Shown in pieces: positions 1 to 9,577 of a stretch of DNA of 64,000 nucleotides. The notes under the pieces were generated by a model. The model was given only the letters and a program-made list of their open reading frames with translations, searched no databases and was not told the origin of the DNA. The position numbers and the translations under genes were made by a program. Each line of letters begins with the position of its first letter. Position 1 is the stretch's first letter. The stretch spans positions 53,853 to 117,852 of the forward strand of contig CALXWX010000002.1 of assembly GCA_944392565.1 (NCBI GenBank), in the 5' to 3' direction. Source of the stretch: an uncultured Alphaproteobacteria bacterium (lineage in GTDB: Bacteria; Pseudomonadota; Alphaproteobacteria; Rs-D84).

Positions 1-3000
1 TAATAGCCCTTGGTAACAATGCTGCAGTCTATGTCATCTGGGGATTCCAGATAATATCCACCCCAGCAAGAATTAATTACCTTGGTATCACAGTCGCGCT
101 GATATACCGCATCTGCGCCAGCACCACTGGAATAGAAACATCTTTGTGTTCCAGAACCATATATTGCTTCATATGGCAACCCAGTTTTGAAACACTGTTG
201 AACCATTGTTGATGTATCAGATTCCGTATCGCCACCATTTGGACATGCTGTGCGTTCAACTGTTTCATCACCACTGTAATATCCATTGCCCACAGGATCA
301 CAGTCTGGGATTTCTGCATCTGCATCCGCCAGCCAATACCCGGCATCACATGCATCAATTACGCGATCTGTACATTTGGCTGTATATGCGCTGTCATCTG
401 AATTATAACTGCATGTCTGTGTGCCGTCGCCATGTGTCGCGTTATATTCCAGTTTTGTTTTATAGCAATCTGTAATTGCTGCTGCGCCGGTTGCAGACAA
501 TCCCTGGGCAGGGCATGCATGCAAGCCTTCTGTGATACCACTGTCGGTTGCGAATTCACCACCCGGACAGTAATTATTCGCCGTGCATGTTTCGCATTCT
601 GAACCGTTACCGGTATAGTATGTTCCCGGGGCGCAGTTCGTTGTTCCCGCCGACCATCTGGCATATATTGTTGCCGGGGTTGTCGTCGTAAACGCCAGGG
701 CGTTTTCATTTGTTTGGAATTCACCGCTTGTGCCAACCAATTGAACCCCACCCGATGCCTGTGAATAATAACCCGCAAACTGATAACCGGCTTTTGTTGG
801 TATGGTTGTCATATTCGCAATTGGTGCTGTTGCATCTGCATTGCTGAACCAGCCTGTTGCATATTTCAAGTATACCACGTTTGGTGCGCCGTTAACATCT
901 GCATCATTATGATCCAGGTTAACAGTATAAACATTTGGCGTCCAAACTGCATATAATGTTGTATTTTGCCCTGTGCTGGATATATTGGTTGCCACTGATG
1001 TTCCCGCGTCATAGCATGGCGCGCCACCATTTGCATTTGAACACCACTTTCCAACAACGGTATATCCTGGGCGTGTCAGACCACTGGTTGCCGGCAAATC
1101 ACATTTACCACTGTCAAATGTGCATTGCACACTGTCTGCAACAGATCCTGTGCCGCCATTTTTATCCAGGGTAATTGTATACTGGTTTGCCACGCACGAC
1201 GGTTTTGCCGAATTATTATTTGCAACCGTGTATCCCGTATTACATGTCACCGCAAAAGAGCAGGCGGCATATGCACTGGCGCTGATACCGTATACAGTGT
1301 TATTTTCTGCGGCAATTGATGACGAATTCGGAACATCGATTTCGCACGCCATATAACAGTCTGTATAATTGTCGGCATTTTCTGTTGATGCCACACCACC
1401 ACCGGTTGGATTTACCGGACATGCTGTTTGCGTGATATCGCCATCTGGACTGTAATATCCGCTTTCCGTGCTGGAACACATCATGCCGCTGTTGTAATAG
1501 TATCCCGCATCACAGCTTTTAACCGGCTGTATAACATTACAGTAATCATACTGTTTTGTTGATGTTTGATAATTACACTTAACATCTGCTTTACCGTGCA
1601 AGAACTTTTCATAGTCTATGAATATCTTGTAACATTGTGTTACAGATGTTGAACCACGGTCGGCTTTTCCACCATCTGGACATGCGATTGGACCGCTGCC
1701 GTCTGGTGGACAGTAATGATCTTCTGGACATTCATCAGAATCACCCCATACGCACGACGGATTTTCACTTGGGCTGTTTTGCGGCACATAGTTTTCATCA
1801 CATTCTGCACGATATGTACATGCTGGATACGCATTGCCATTATAGTATTTGTTACCAGTTGAAATACCTTGACCATTATCAATATCCAATGTTGGTTCGC
1901 AAACGCGATAGCAATCTGTTATCGCACCCGCACCAGCATCAGATGTACCACCCACTGGGCATTCGTGTTCAATACCACCTTCACAATATGACCCCGGCGG
2001 ACAATCGTCTGGTTCATCTGTACCATCGCCACCCGGACAAACCTGACCATCTTCACATGGTGTACATGTTGCCGCGGCTGTGTCTTGATTGGTTGCACGA
2101 TAACCTTCATTACATGTCACGTGATATGTACATGCTGGATACGCACTGCCTGAATAATATACCTTGGCACTGACAACGGTTGCGGTACCACCAGATATGG
2201 TTTTCCCGCCGCATGTTTTATAGCATCCGCTGGCAGATGTTGCCCCCGTATCCGAACCATCCGCACCACTTGGGCATGATACCGAACAGCCCGCCTGACC
2301 AATGTTTGCATTTCCGGTACCGGGGCAATAGCTGCCGGATGGACAGTTAACATGATCTGTCCCGTTATAGTATTTTCCGGCTTGGCATTGTGTCGTTTGC
2401 TGCGACCAACACGCATACAGCGTTTCTGCACCGGTAAATACTTTTTGATATACGCCACTGGTGCATGCCGAACTGTCCCCCCAACCGGTAAACGCATATC
2501 CATTGCGTGTTATCCCACTGGATGGCAGATTGCACAATTCACCATGTTTGCATTGTTGTACCGCATCATTTACCCCGGTTGAACCATTAATTGTACCCGA
2601 ACCACCATTCTTTTTCAGTGTGATTGAATATTCATCTGGTTCGCAACTGGTTTCATCATCAGACAGGTGGTACCCCGTATTGCATTCAGTTGCCTTACAG
2701 CTGCGCGTGCCACCCTTGGTCACAGTACCACTGACGACAGTAGAATTTGCAACATCCGATGTTGTACAATTGCGATAGCATTCATTATCCGTTTCTGATT
2801 CACAGACATTATATGTACCCAAATTATATGTTGGGACACTGGCGCACGATACCGAACAATTTGCGCATCCACTGCCATTTGGATAGCTGTTATCACCGCA
2901 ACCACATGTACCCTGACCAGTTGTCGGATTATTTGCACATGGTTCCCATTGTGCAGTAAACACAATGTCTTTGGTATATGTCCATGTTATTTGCCCCGGC

Positions 3001-4640
3001 TGGCGGATACCACTGCCATCACTCCACCCGGTAAAGTTATAACCCGGCTTTGAACATGTATTGGTTGCGATTTGATATGTTCCATTATACAGCTGTGATG
3101 TACCGCCCGGTGCATTCCCCGTACCTGTGCCGCAAGAATACGATACATTGTACGCATGCGGATTACATTCCAGATCTTCTTTGTCATATCCAGATTCGCA
3201 CACAACATCTTCCAGTGGACACATATGACGTGCTGCATTACATGTTTTATCGACTTGGTTTTCTGTGCCAGACTTGTAAACAGTTGTATCAAATGTACAT
3301 GATACGCTGTTTTCTGGACAAGTGCTTTGTTGTGGTTCCGTACAAAATAATTGGCATGTTTTTGTACAGTCGCGTTCTGCGTCATGGTATGTTTTTACCG
3401 CCGATGTATTCGTTGCATACCCTGTATCACACGATTGCTTTTGCGTGCCGGATGTCGAACCCTGGGATACCGTGTGTTCCAGTGAATACCAGCTGCCCGT
3501 TGGGGTCGTACATTGCGCCCGTGCAGTGGCGACGACAGTACCCGCCGAACATGTTATTGTACAGTCATTTTCTGCATCGTGATATGTCTGGACCGCCGAT
3601 GTATTCGTTGCATATCCTGTGGCACAAGACCGTTTGTTCGTGCCGGATGTCGAACCCTGGGATACTGTATGTTCCAGTGAATACCAGCTGCCCGTTGGGG
3701 TCGTACATTGCGCATCCGCTGTTGCAACAACTTTTCCCGCAGGACATGTTGTTTTACAATCGCTTTCTTCATCATGATATGTTGTTGAACCACCCGTTGC
3801 CGCATAGCCCGTTTTACATGATGTACATGTTGTTGATGTCGAACCATTTACTGGCTGATATCCGCTGGAACATATGCTGCATGTTGTACCACTTACATAT
3901 GCACCCGCCTTGGCAGTCAATGCCACCGATACCGTTGTTCCGCCCCATCGCACGGCTGACACTGCATTTTGTCTCAATGTTCCTGAATAACAATATGGGC
4001 TTGCATCTGTTGCGGACCGTGTTTGATAACATTGGGTGTAACTGGTCCAGCCAGTACCCGTGCCACGTGTCCATCCCAATGTTTGCGTCGGACATGATGA
4101 ACATGTGGCGCGTGCTTGGGTGCCGCTGCCAGCTTTCCATGTTGCACCAGAACATGGTGTCCATATTGCATATACGGTTCTGTCGGTTGTGCTGGTAATT
4201 GTCCAAGACGGTGAACCGCTAGCAGTTGTTGCCCAACCAGCCAATACATAACCCGCACGATAAAATGATGTTGTATACCCATTGTTTAACGAACATAATT
4301 GACCATAATTACATGTTGTCGCCGATGGTGCTGTACCAGAACCACCATTCAAATTATATGATATTGTAACAGTGCTGCGTTTCGGGCATACCAATCCGCC
4401 GGTACAGTCATATCCGCTGGGACATGCGATACATGAATTCCCCGCCGTCAGATCATATGATTGCATCAGTTCACCGTTCCTGTATGCATTGCCATCACAT
4501 TCAGAGATATAATACCCCGAATTACACGATGTGTATTTTCGATAGTTTGGACAATTATATCCCGCCGCCAACGCGTTGCCGACAAAAATCAATCCAAATA
4601 ATAATGCAAAAAAGCCCAGAAAACAGCGAATTTTTCCCAT
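1..4640 (-). CDS. giant secreted Cys-rich protein with InlB_B-type repeats (3' end outside window)
   Basis: One reading frame stays open from the ATG at 4640 to the window edge, at least 1546 codons, with codon phase checked at both ends and in the middle. Residues 1-23 are a signal peptide (hydrophobic run ending GNALA, then AGYNC). The rest is dominated by short CxxC and CPxG motifs and by about five blocks of the Listeria-Bacteroides (InlB_B/Flg_new) type, recognisable as YxIxLxxNGGxG ... GYxxxGW ... LYAxW, near 4380-4160, 3150-2950, 2630-2400, 1195-950 and 935-690. A 65-residue unit is tandemly repeated at 3364-3753. Such proteins are surface or secreted adhesin-like factors; the function here is inferred. 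The C terminus and any anchoring domain are not visible. Confidence 0.85.
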   Translation of the reverse strand, partial: MGKIRCFLGFFALLFGLIFVGNALAAGYNCPNYRKYTSCNSGYYISECDGNAYRNGELMQSYDLTAGNSCIACPSGYDCTGGLVCPKRSTVTISYNLNGGSGTAPSATTCNYGQLCSLNNGYTTSFYRAGYVLAGWATTASGSPSWTITSTTDRTVYAIWTPCSGATWKAGSGTQARATCSSCPTQTLGWTRGTGTGWTSYTQCYQTRSATDASPYCYSGTLRQNAVSAVRWGGTTVSVALTAKAGAYVSGTTCSICSSGYQPVNGSTSTTCTSCKTGYAATGGSTTYHDEESDCKTTCPAGKVVATADAQCTTPTGSWYSLEHTVSQGSTSGTNKRSCATGYATNTSAVQTYHDAENDCTITCSAGTVVATARAQCTTPTGSWYSLEHTVSQGSTSGTQKQSCDTGYATNTSAVKTYHDAERDCTKTCQLFCTEPQQSTCPENSVSCTFDTTVYKSGTENQVDKTCNAARHMCPLEDVVCESGYDKEDLECNPHAYNVSYSCGTGTGNAPGGTSQLYNGTYQIATNTCSKPGYNFTGWSDGSGIRQPGQITWTYTKDIVFTAQWEPCANNPTTGQGTCGCGDNSYPNGSGCANCSVSCASVPTYNLGTYNVCESETDNECYRNCTTSDVANSTVVSGTVTKGGTRSCKATECNTGYHLSDDETSCEPDEYSITLKKNGGSGTINGSTGVNDAVQQCKHGELCNLPSSGITRNGYAFTGWGDSSACTSGVYQKVFTGAETLYACWSQQTTQCQAGKYYNGTDHVNCPSGSYCPGTGNANIGQAGCSVSCPSGADGSDTGATSASGCYKTCGGKTISGGTATVVSAKVYYSGSAYPACTYHVTCNEGYRATNQDTAAATCTPCEDGQVCPGGDGTDEPDDCPPGSYCEGGIEHECPVGGTSDAGAGAITDCYRVCEPTLDIDNGQGISTGNKYYNGNAYPACTYRAECDENYVPQNSPSENPSCVWGDSDECPEDHYCPPDGSGPIACPDGGKADRGSTSVTQCYKIFIDYEKFLHGKADVKCNYQTSTKQYDYCNVIQPVKSCDAGYYYNSGMMCSSTESGYYSPDGDITQTACPVNPTGGGVASTENADNYTDCYMACEIDVPNSSSIAAENNTVYGISASAYAACSFAVTCNTGYTVANNNSAKPSCVANQYTITLDKNGGTGSVADSVQCTFDSGKCDLPATSGLTRPGYTVVGKWCSNANGGAPCYDAGTSVATNISSTGQNTTLYAVWTPNVYTVNLDHNDADVNGAPNVVYLKYATGWFSNADATAPIANMTTIPTKAGYQFAGYYSQASGGVQLVGTSGEFQTNENALAFTTTTPATIYARWSAGTTNCAPGTYYTGNGSECETCTANNYCPGGEFATDSGITEGLHACPAQGLSATGAAAITDCYKTKLEYNATHGDGTQTCSYNSDDSAYTAKCTDRVIDACDAGYWLADADAEIPDCDPVGNGYYSGDETVERTACPNGGDTESDTSTMVQQCFKTGLPYEAIYGSGTQRCFYSSGAGADAVYQRDCDTKVINSCWGGYYLESPDDIDCSIVTKGY
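3364..3753 (-). repeat. two tandem 195-bp coding repeats
   Basis: Units 3364-3558 and 3559-3753 are near-identical and encode a 65-residue Cys-containing module (key residues TYHDAExDC, CTTPTGSWYSLEHTVSQG). A third, more diverged partial unit precedes them in the protein, around 3754-3840. The repeats keep the reading frame. Confidence 0.85.
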
Positions 4641-4715
4641 AACTTCCTCTCTTTTATATTTCATTCTAGAAAAAAAGCCATATGTCGTGCAAGCAGAAAA
4701 ATGAAAAATAAATAT

Positions 4716-4744
4716 AAAAAATAAAAAACACGCACATGGCGTGT
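4716..4744 (-). terminator. terminator after tRNA-Met
   Basis: Read on the minus strand, a six-base-pair stem (ACACGC/GCGTGT) with a five-base loop is followed by a T-rich run. It lies 18 nt downstream of tRNA-Met and upstream of the Cys-rich gene, so it separates the two. Confidence 0.7.
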
Positions 4745-4762
4745 AATTTTGTTTTTTTTAAG

Positions 4763-4839
4763 TGGTGGGTTAGGTAGGACTCGAACCCACGACCAAAGCG
4801 TTATGAGCGCTCCGCTCTAACCAACTGAGCTACTAACCC
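4763..4839 (-). tRNA. tRNA-Met (CAT anticodon)
   Basis: A full 77-nt cloverleaf: acceptor GGGTTAG/CTAACCC, D arm GCTC/GAGC, anticodon loop CTCATAA, T loop TTCGAGT, discriminator A and an encoded CCA. The CAT anticodon could be elongator Met, initiator Met or lysidine-modified Ile. The acceptor pairs fully at 1-72, so it is not an initiator; elongator Met is preferred over Ile. Confidence 0.85.
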
Positions 4840-4933
4840 ACAGGCGCAATTATATCTTATTTCGATTTTGTTGCAAGTAATTTTTATTATCTGCTTTATT
4901 TTTATTTATATCTGTGTAAAAATTTTACTTATC

Positions 4934-6205
4934 ATGACAGAATTGCCCCAGATTTTAAGTGATATTCAAATGTCGGCATTTAATGCCATTGAACGAACGA
5001 ATTCTAATTTATTAATACTGGGACCGGCGGGAACCGGCAAATCAACATTTGTAAATTATCTGAAATCTGCATCAAAAAAGCGTATTATTTGTGCATGTCC
5101 CACGGCGGTATCGGCATTAAATGTTGGTGGGCAAACGATTCATTCGCTGTTTCAAATCCAACCGCGTGATTTTATCATGCCGGAATTATTGAAATTAAAG
5201 GCAAAACCGCGCAATATTTTAAATGCCGCAGATGTATTAATTATTGATGAAATATCCATGGTTGCGCCTGATTTGCTGGATGCAATTGATATATTGGCGC
5301 GCATGGCGCGGCATAATAATGCGCCATTTGGTGGAATTCAAATTGTTGCAATTGGCGATTTATTTCAATTGCCGCCGGTAATTACGCGTGATGCGACTGA
5401 ATATTATCGCATGGCATACGAACATGAAAACGCATACTTTTTTGACAGCAATGTATATCGCCGCGCTGATTTTATCAAATATGATTTTGATTTAGTATAC
5501 CGTCAAAGTGATGCGGCGCTGCTGGAAAATCTGCGCCGGTTGCGTAATAATGATATTGGCGCATTGGAATTTTTTAATAATTGTAAAATAGATGACGCCG
5601 CGCGGCGTGAAAATGCGGTTATAATAACGCCATTTCGTGCGGTTGCCGAACGAATAAACGCATCGCGCCTGGCGCAAATTGATGCGCCTGAAATTACATA
5701 TACTGGGGAATTAAACGGGAACTTTTCCGAACGCGATGTACCCGCACCAATGAATTTGACATTAAAGGTTGGCGCATTGGTTGTGTTTGTAAAAAATGGT
5801 GATAAATGGCATAACGGTTCAATGGGCATTGTGCGAAATCTGTCCGCGCGCGAAATAACTGTGGAATTGTTAAATCGTACGCGTGATGTTGTGTCTGTCC
5901 GCCCAGAAACATGGCAGAAAATCGAATATTCGCGTGATGAAAATGACCGAATTCAAGAAAACGAAGTTGGCAGTTTTAAACAATTTCCATTAAATTTGGG
6001 CTATGCCATGACAATACACAAGGCACAGGGAAAAACACTGGATACTGTAATTGTTGATATATCGCGTGGCGCATTTGCGCATGGGCAAACATATGTTGCA
6101 TTGTCCCGCACGCGCAGTGCATCGGACATGCATATTGCATCCCCATTGCGTCCGCGCGATGTTATTTTTGATGAACGCGTATTGGATTTTGTTTCGGAAA
6201 AATAA
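4934..6205 (+). CDS. PIF1-like SF1B DNA helicase
   Basis: The 423-residue product has a Walker A motif (GPAGTGKS, about residues 30-37), Walker B (IIDEIS, near 90), a GDLFQLPPV motif III and a C-terminal UvrD_C_2-type block (IHKAQGKTLD, YVALSRTR). These are hallmarks of PIF1/RecD-like 5'-3' helicases that act on replication or recombination intermediates. The frame is open upstream with a TTG at 4868, but that extension is a hydrophobic stretch abutting the tRNA leader, so ATG 4934 is preferred. No clear Shine-Dalgarno is seen. Transcribed away from tRNA-Met and convergent with rimI. Confidence 0.85.
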   Translation: MTELPQILSDIQMSAFNAIERTNSNLLILGPAGTGKSTFVNYLKSASKKRIICACPTAVSALNVGGQTIHSLFQIQPRDFIMPELLKLKAKPRNILNAADVLIIDEISMVAPDLLDAIDILARMARHNNAPFGGIQIVAIGDLFQLPPVITRDATEYYRMAYEHENAYFFDSNVYRRADFIKYDFDLVYRQSDAALLENLRRLRNNDIGALEFFNNCKIDDAARRENAVIITPFRAVAERINASRLAQIDAPEITYTGELNGNFSERDVPAPMNLTLKVGALVVFVKNGDKWHNGSMGIVRNLSAREITVELLNRTRDVVSVRPETWQKIEYSRDENDRIQENEVGSFKQFPLNLGYAMTIHKAQGKTLDTVIVDISRGAFAHGQTYVALSRTRSASDMHIASPLRPRDVIFDERVLDFVSEK

Positions 6206-6207
6206 AA

Positions 6208-6594
6208 TTACAATTGTTTTTCCATTAATATGGCATCAATACCATCATAATATTTTGGACGAATGCCAATTTGAACATATCCATTATGTTGGTACAGCGC
6301 ACGGGCAGGGTAATTGTTTTCTGCAACCTCTAAAAACATTTTTGTTGCGCCGCGTTTTTTTGCGTCTGCTTCTATGATTGCCAGCATTGCAGACGCAATT
6401 CCTGCCTTGCGCGCATCTGGATGAACGCCAATGGTTATAATTTCTGCTTCATCTGCAACGACACGCCAAACGACAAAGCCATTTTGACTGGCGATAATAT
6501 CACAGCCTGATTTTTTTAAATCTGCAAAATCAGATGCCGACCATGGTTTATTCGGAAAACATGCACGATGAAGTGTTTCCAGTTCGTTTAACAT
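6208..6594 (-). CDS. rimI: ribosomal protein S18-alanine N-acetyltransferase RimI
   Basis: A 128-residue GNAT acetyltransferase. The acetyl-CoA loop is seen as ARKAGIASAM (RxxGxA type), followed by FLEVAENNYPARALYQHNGY, the typical RimI core in which an aromatic residue and Asn line the active site. It overlaps tsaB by 7 nt, the common rimI-tsaB pairing. Predicted to acetylate the N terminus of S18; a general GNAT role cannot be excluded. Confidence 0.85.
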   Translation of the reverse strand: MLNELETLHRACFPNKPWSASDFADLKKSGCDIIASQNGFVVWRVVADEAEIITIGVHPDARKAGIASAMLAIIEADAKKRGATKMFLEVAENNYPARALYQHNGYVQIGIRPKYYDGIDAILMEKQL

Positions 6595-7130
6595 TGTTTA
6601 TTTTGTTCCGCATAACTGGGGCGCAGATACATTGGAACAACCGGTTCATTATCCCCGCGTGCCAGTTTTTCATTTACTATACTAATTGCGTTTTGTAAAT
6701 TAAATGGTTTATGCCCAACTGTGCGCGCCCAATTCATTTGTTTTACTTCGACATCATCAATTGACATGGTGCATGGCGCCAATCCATTTGCCGCAACAAA
6801 AAAATCCCCACGACCGGAATCAATTGCGACAAATGCGTCCGGCGTATCGCACAAATACAATTCAAACGCATTAATCGGCACAATTGGAATATTTAATCCC
6901 AATGCTAAACCCTTGGCATATGCGATTCCTAATCTGATTCCTGTAAAACTGCCGGGACCAACGACAACGCCAATCGCGGTTATATCAGACCATTTCGCAC
7001 CGCATTCGGTTAAAAAATTTTCTGCTTCCACGGGCAGGGCGATTGACTGCTTTTCCACATTAACATGTTTATATTTATCGTCTAAAACAAATTCCAGACC
7101 CGCCCCCGATGTATTGATTACCAGAATCAT
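6588..7130 (-). CDS. tsaB: tRNA threonylcarbamoyladenosine biosynthesis protein TsaB
   Basis: TsaB is the scaffold partner of TsaD in making t6A37 on ANN-decoding tRNAs. The 180-residue product shows MILVINTSG at the start and the family signature VVVGPGSFTGIRLG. An upstream in-frame extension exists, but ATG 7130 has a good AAGGA eight bases before it and matches the usual N terminus. It begins 14 nt after the lon stop codon, so lon-tsaB-rimI are one transcription unit. tsaD is elsewhere in the window (45130-46260). Confidence 0.9.
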   Translation of the reverse strand: MILVINTSGAGLEFVLDDKYKHVNVEKQSIALPVEAENFLTECGAKWSDITAIGVVVGPGSFTGIRLGIAYAKGLALGLNIPIVPINAFELYLCDTPDAFVAIDSGRGDFFVAANGLAPCTMSIDDVEVKQMNWARTVGHKPFNLQNAISIVNEKLARGDNEPVVPMYLRPSYAEQNKQC

Positions 7131-7143
7131 TTTATATCTTCCT

Positions 7144-8898
7144 TTATACGCGCACACCAAATCCAATTCGTTTTGATATTGTCGCAGATTTGCGTACAGA
7201 TAATAATTCATCAATTTTTTGTGGGGTGAATTTTGTTTTTACATCTTCGCCATCGTGTTCCAACAGTGTCCGACGCAGTATCGCGGTTAATTCACGCTGT
7301 AATTCACGCACCCCTTCTTCGGATGTATAGTTGCGGATTATATGTCGCAACGCATCATCACTGATAATAATATTATCAATATTCCATCCTGTATCATGCG
7401 CCGCGCGCGCAATTAAATGTTCGCGCGCAATTTGCACCTTTTCATCTTCGCTGTATCCGGGAATTTCAATAATTTCCATACGATCTTTTAATGCATTTGA
7501 CATATTTAAACTGTTCGCGGTTGCAATAAACAATACATTCGACAGGTCAAAGTCCACCTCTAAATAATGATCGCGGAATGTTTTATTTTGTTCTGGATCT
7601 AATATTTCCAACAGTGCGGATTCTGGATCGCCGCGCCAGTCGCGCCCCATTTTATCAATTTCATCCAATACGATTACTGGATTATTTGATTTACAGCGCT
7701 TTAATGCGTCCATAATTCTGCCAGTTTGTGCGCCAATATATGTCTTGCGATGACCACGAAAATGTGCTTCATCTGATATACCACCTAATGATATACGCTG
7801 ATATTTACGCCCCAATGCATCAGCAATTGATTTGCACAATGATGTTTTACCAACACCCGGTGCGCCAACAAAACACAGTATACTGCCCTGGGCGGTGCCG
7901 ACTTTTTTCATAACGGCAATATGTTCCAGTATGCGTTCTTTGACCCCGCGCATACCGGAATGTTTAGAGTCCAATACCGTGCGTGCAGTTTTTAAATCAA
8001 TTGGCGCATTGTCAGATTTTCCCCAGGGCATTGCCAACAACTCTTCCAAATATGTTTTCAGCAATCCACCTTCGTTTGACATTGGCGACATACTACGCAT
8101 GCGTTTCCATTCAGACATTGCTTTTTCTTTGGCATCGCATGGCATATTGGATTGTTCAATGCGCTTGCGGATATTTTCTGTATCCATACCGTCTTCATCA
8201 CCCATTTCTTGCTGTATCGCGCGCATTTTTTCTTGCAATATTGCTTCACGCCGTCCATTTTCCATTTGCTGCTGTACACGCCGATTAATAGAATTTTCAA
8301 TCTTTGCGGTTTCTGTCATCAGGCTAAGTTGTTCCAACAGCATCATTAATTTTTCACGCCATGATGATGCACACAGTATACGCACGGCATCAGATGTATC
8401 TATTTCTGCCATTTGAATAACAGAATCAATAAATGCCGGCATTGGATAGTTGTTTATAATATTACGCAGTTTATCAATTTTGATTTTTTTAGAATTTGCC
8501 AATGCTTGCATATTTTCTGCAACCTTGTCCCGCAGGGCAAGTGTTTGGTCAAGATTACTGTCGTCAATTATTTCGATTGGTGTTGTGTCCGCAGAAAATA
8601 CCCCGTTTTCAATTGATTTATTTTCTAACCGAACAACACCTGTTGTTCGAATAATGACATGCAATGGACCATCCGGCAGTCGTAAAACCTGGACAATATC
8701 ACCGATTGTACCCGCATTATAAATCGCATCTGGGTCAGTTGGATAAGACCAACTGTACTGTGCCGCGACAACCAATTTCTGATCGTGCTTTGCCGCCGCT
8801 TCGACACATGCAATTGATGCCTGGTTGTCAACATAAATTGGAACCGTTAATCCCGGATGCACAACTAAATCGCGAAAAGGTAAAATATAGTTTTTCAT
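7144..8898 (-). CDS. lon: Lon-like AAA+ protein without the protease domain
   Basis: The 584-residue protein has the Lon N domain (starts ILPFRDLVVHPG), a coiled middle part and the AAA+ module with Walker A GAPGVGKTS, Walker B VIVLDEIDKM and sensor motifs (ATANSLN, EGVRELQREL). Family members are usually about 780-820 residues. This one stops right after the AAA+ lid, where the C-terminal Ser-Lys protease domain should begin, and tsaB starts 14 nt later with its own ribosome site. It should be able to bind and unfold substrates but not cleave them. A consensus promoter places the transcript start at or within a few bases of the ATG. Confidence 0.85.
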   Translation of the reverse strand: MKNYILPFRDLVVHPGLTVPIYVDNQASIACVEAAAKHDQKLVVAAQYSWSYPTDPDAIYNAGTIGDIVQVLRLPDGPLHVIIRTTGVVRLENKSIENGVFSADTTPIEIIDDSNLDQTLALRDKVAENMQALANSKKIKIDKLRNIINNYPMPAFIDSVIQMAEIDTSDAVRILCASSWREKLMMLLEQLSLMTETAKIENSINRRVQQQMENGRREAILQEKMRAIQQEMGDEDGMDTENIRKRIEQSNMPCDAKEKAMSEWKRMRSMSPMSNEGGLLKTYLEELLAMPWGKSDNAPIDLKTARTVLDSKHSGMRGVKERILEHIAVMKKVGTAQGSILCFVGAPGVGKTSLCKSIADALGRKYQRISLGGISDEAHFRGHRKTYIGAQTGRIMDALKRCKSNNPVIVLDEIDKMGRDWRGDPESALLEILDPEQNKTFRDHYLEVDFDLSNVLFIATANSLNMSNALKDRMEIIEIPGYSEDEKVQIAREHLIARAAHDTGWNIDNIIISDDALRHIIRNYTSEEGVRELQRELTAILRRTLLEHDGEDVKTKFTPQKIDELLSVRKSATISKRIGFGVRV

Positions 8899-8907
8899 AG
8901 TGATGAT

Positions 8908-8936
8908 AATATAAGAATTTTTTTATCGTTTTTCAA
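8908..8936 (-). promoter_or_regulatory. lon promoter, leaderless layout
   Basis: Minus-strand -35 TTGAAA (8931-8936), 17-nt spacer, -10 TATATT (8908-8913). Only 9 nt separate the -10 from the lon ATG and no Shine-Dalgarno is present, so the mRNA should be leaderless or nearly so. Confidence 0.65.
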
Positions 8937-8940
8937 GGGC

Positions 8941-8966
8941 AATAAAAAGCCCCCATTTATGGGGAC
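8941..8966 (-). terminator. terminator of the small membrane protein gene
   Basis: CCCC(ATAAAT)GGGG-type stem followed on the minus strand by a T run, 24 nt after the stop codon at 8990. Confidence 0.7.
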
Positions 8967-8989
8967 TGTGGACATTCGTCATTGTCATA

Positions 8990-9220
8990 TTAACGACGAC
9001 GGCCGTTGAATCCATTGTATTGTGCGCTGTTGCTGGACCGTTTTGACAGATAACGCGCTGCAATTAATACCAGCCATTCAACCGCCAACAATCCCATCCA
9101 CCCCAGCTTTGCATCTATGCCCGGAACCCAACCTAAAACATAAACGATTTGCGCGATAAAAGAAATGTACATAATACCAAACATACTTGTAAAGAATATC
9201 TTTTTAACTTTTCCAAACAT
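8990..9220 (-). CDS. small two-TM membrane protein
   Basis: A 76-residue product with two hydrophobic segments (about residues 9-30 and 40-56) and a basic, Asn/Arg-rich C-terminal tail. I recognise no family. It sits alone between ssrA and lon with its own terminator. Possibly an inner-membrane protein of the DUF-only type; nothing in the context gives a role. Confidence 0.55.
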   Translation of the reverse strand: MFGKVKKIFFTSMFGIMYISFIAQIVYVLGWVPGIDAKLGWMGLLAVEWLVLIAARYLSKRSSNSAQYNGFNGRRR

Positions 9221-9244
9221 ATTTTCAGCCTTTTTAGTTATAAA

Positions 9245-9570
9245 TTAATTGTGGCTGGGTTTCTGTTGCCGGGTACCCAGCGAACCCCGCAATATGCTGA
9301 AACGGATATAATCAACAATTGCCAATTATACCCAACCTTGTATTAGGCAGCCATTGCAAGGCGAACATTGTCGTTCGCAGCGATTCTATCGCCATTCAGT
9401 TTTTATTTGGTTTTTAACGACACCATGTCGGATTCAACCGATTTGCCTTTACTTCGCCTGTCGAAACTATGTCAGCCCCATATTTTTTATTGGTGGAGCT
9501 GTGGGGTACCGCCCCCCAGTCCAAAACGACTATTCCGCAACGGATTCAGAATCATCATCGCAAATGCGAC
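9245..9570 (-). ncRNA. ssrA: two-piece (circularly permuted) tmRNA
   Basis: tmRNA rescues stalled ribosomes. On the minus strand the acceptor piece comes first and ends in an encoded CCA at 9493-9491; the coding piece starts GGGGCTG at 9479 with the signature GTTTCGACAGG. The two halves pair as an acceptor stem (GGGGCTG with CAGCTCC), including the G3-U70 wobble that alanyl-tRNA synthetase reads. The tag frame, 9381-9343, encodes AANDNVRLAMAA then TAA. Only 11 nt (9480-9490) link CCA to the coding piece. The T loop reads GGCGGTA rather than the usual TTCRA form. Ends are approximate. The permuted arrangement is a mark of Alphaproteobacteria. Confidence 0.9.
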
Positions 9571-9577
9571 ATAAATA

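Noticed and set aside
3050..4198. 382-codon open frame on the plus strand
   Set aside because: It lies antisense to the giant Cys-rich gene, whose frame has a signal peptide and repeated domains; the plus-strand peptide has no recognisable domains.
7832..8416. 194-codon open frame opposite lon
   Set aside because: Antisense to the AAA+ domain of Lon, low-complexity Ser/Ile peptide, no ribosome site.
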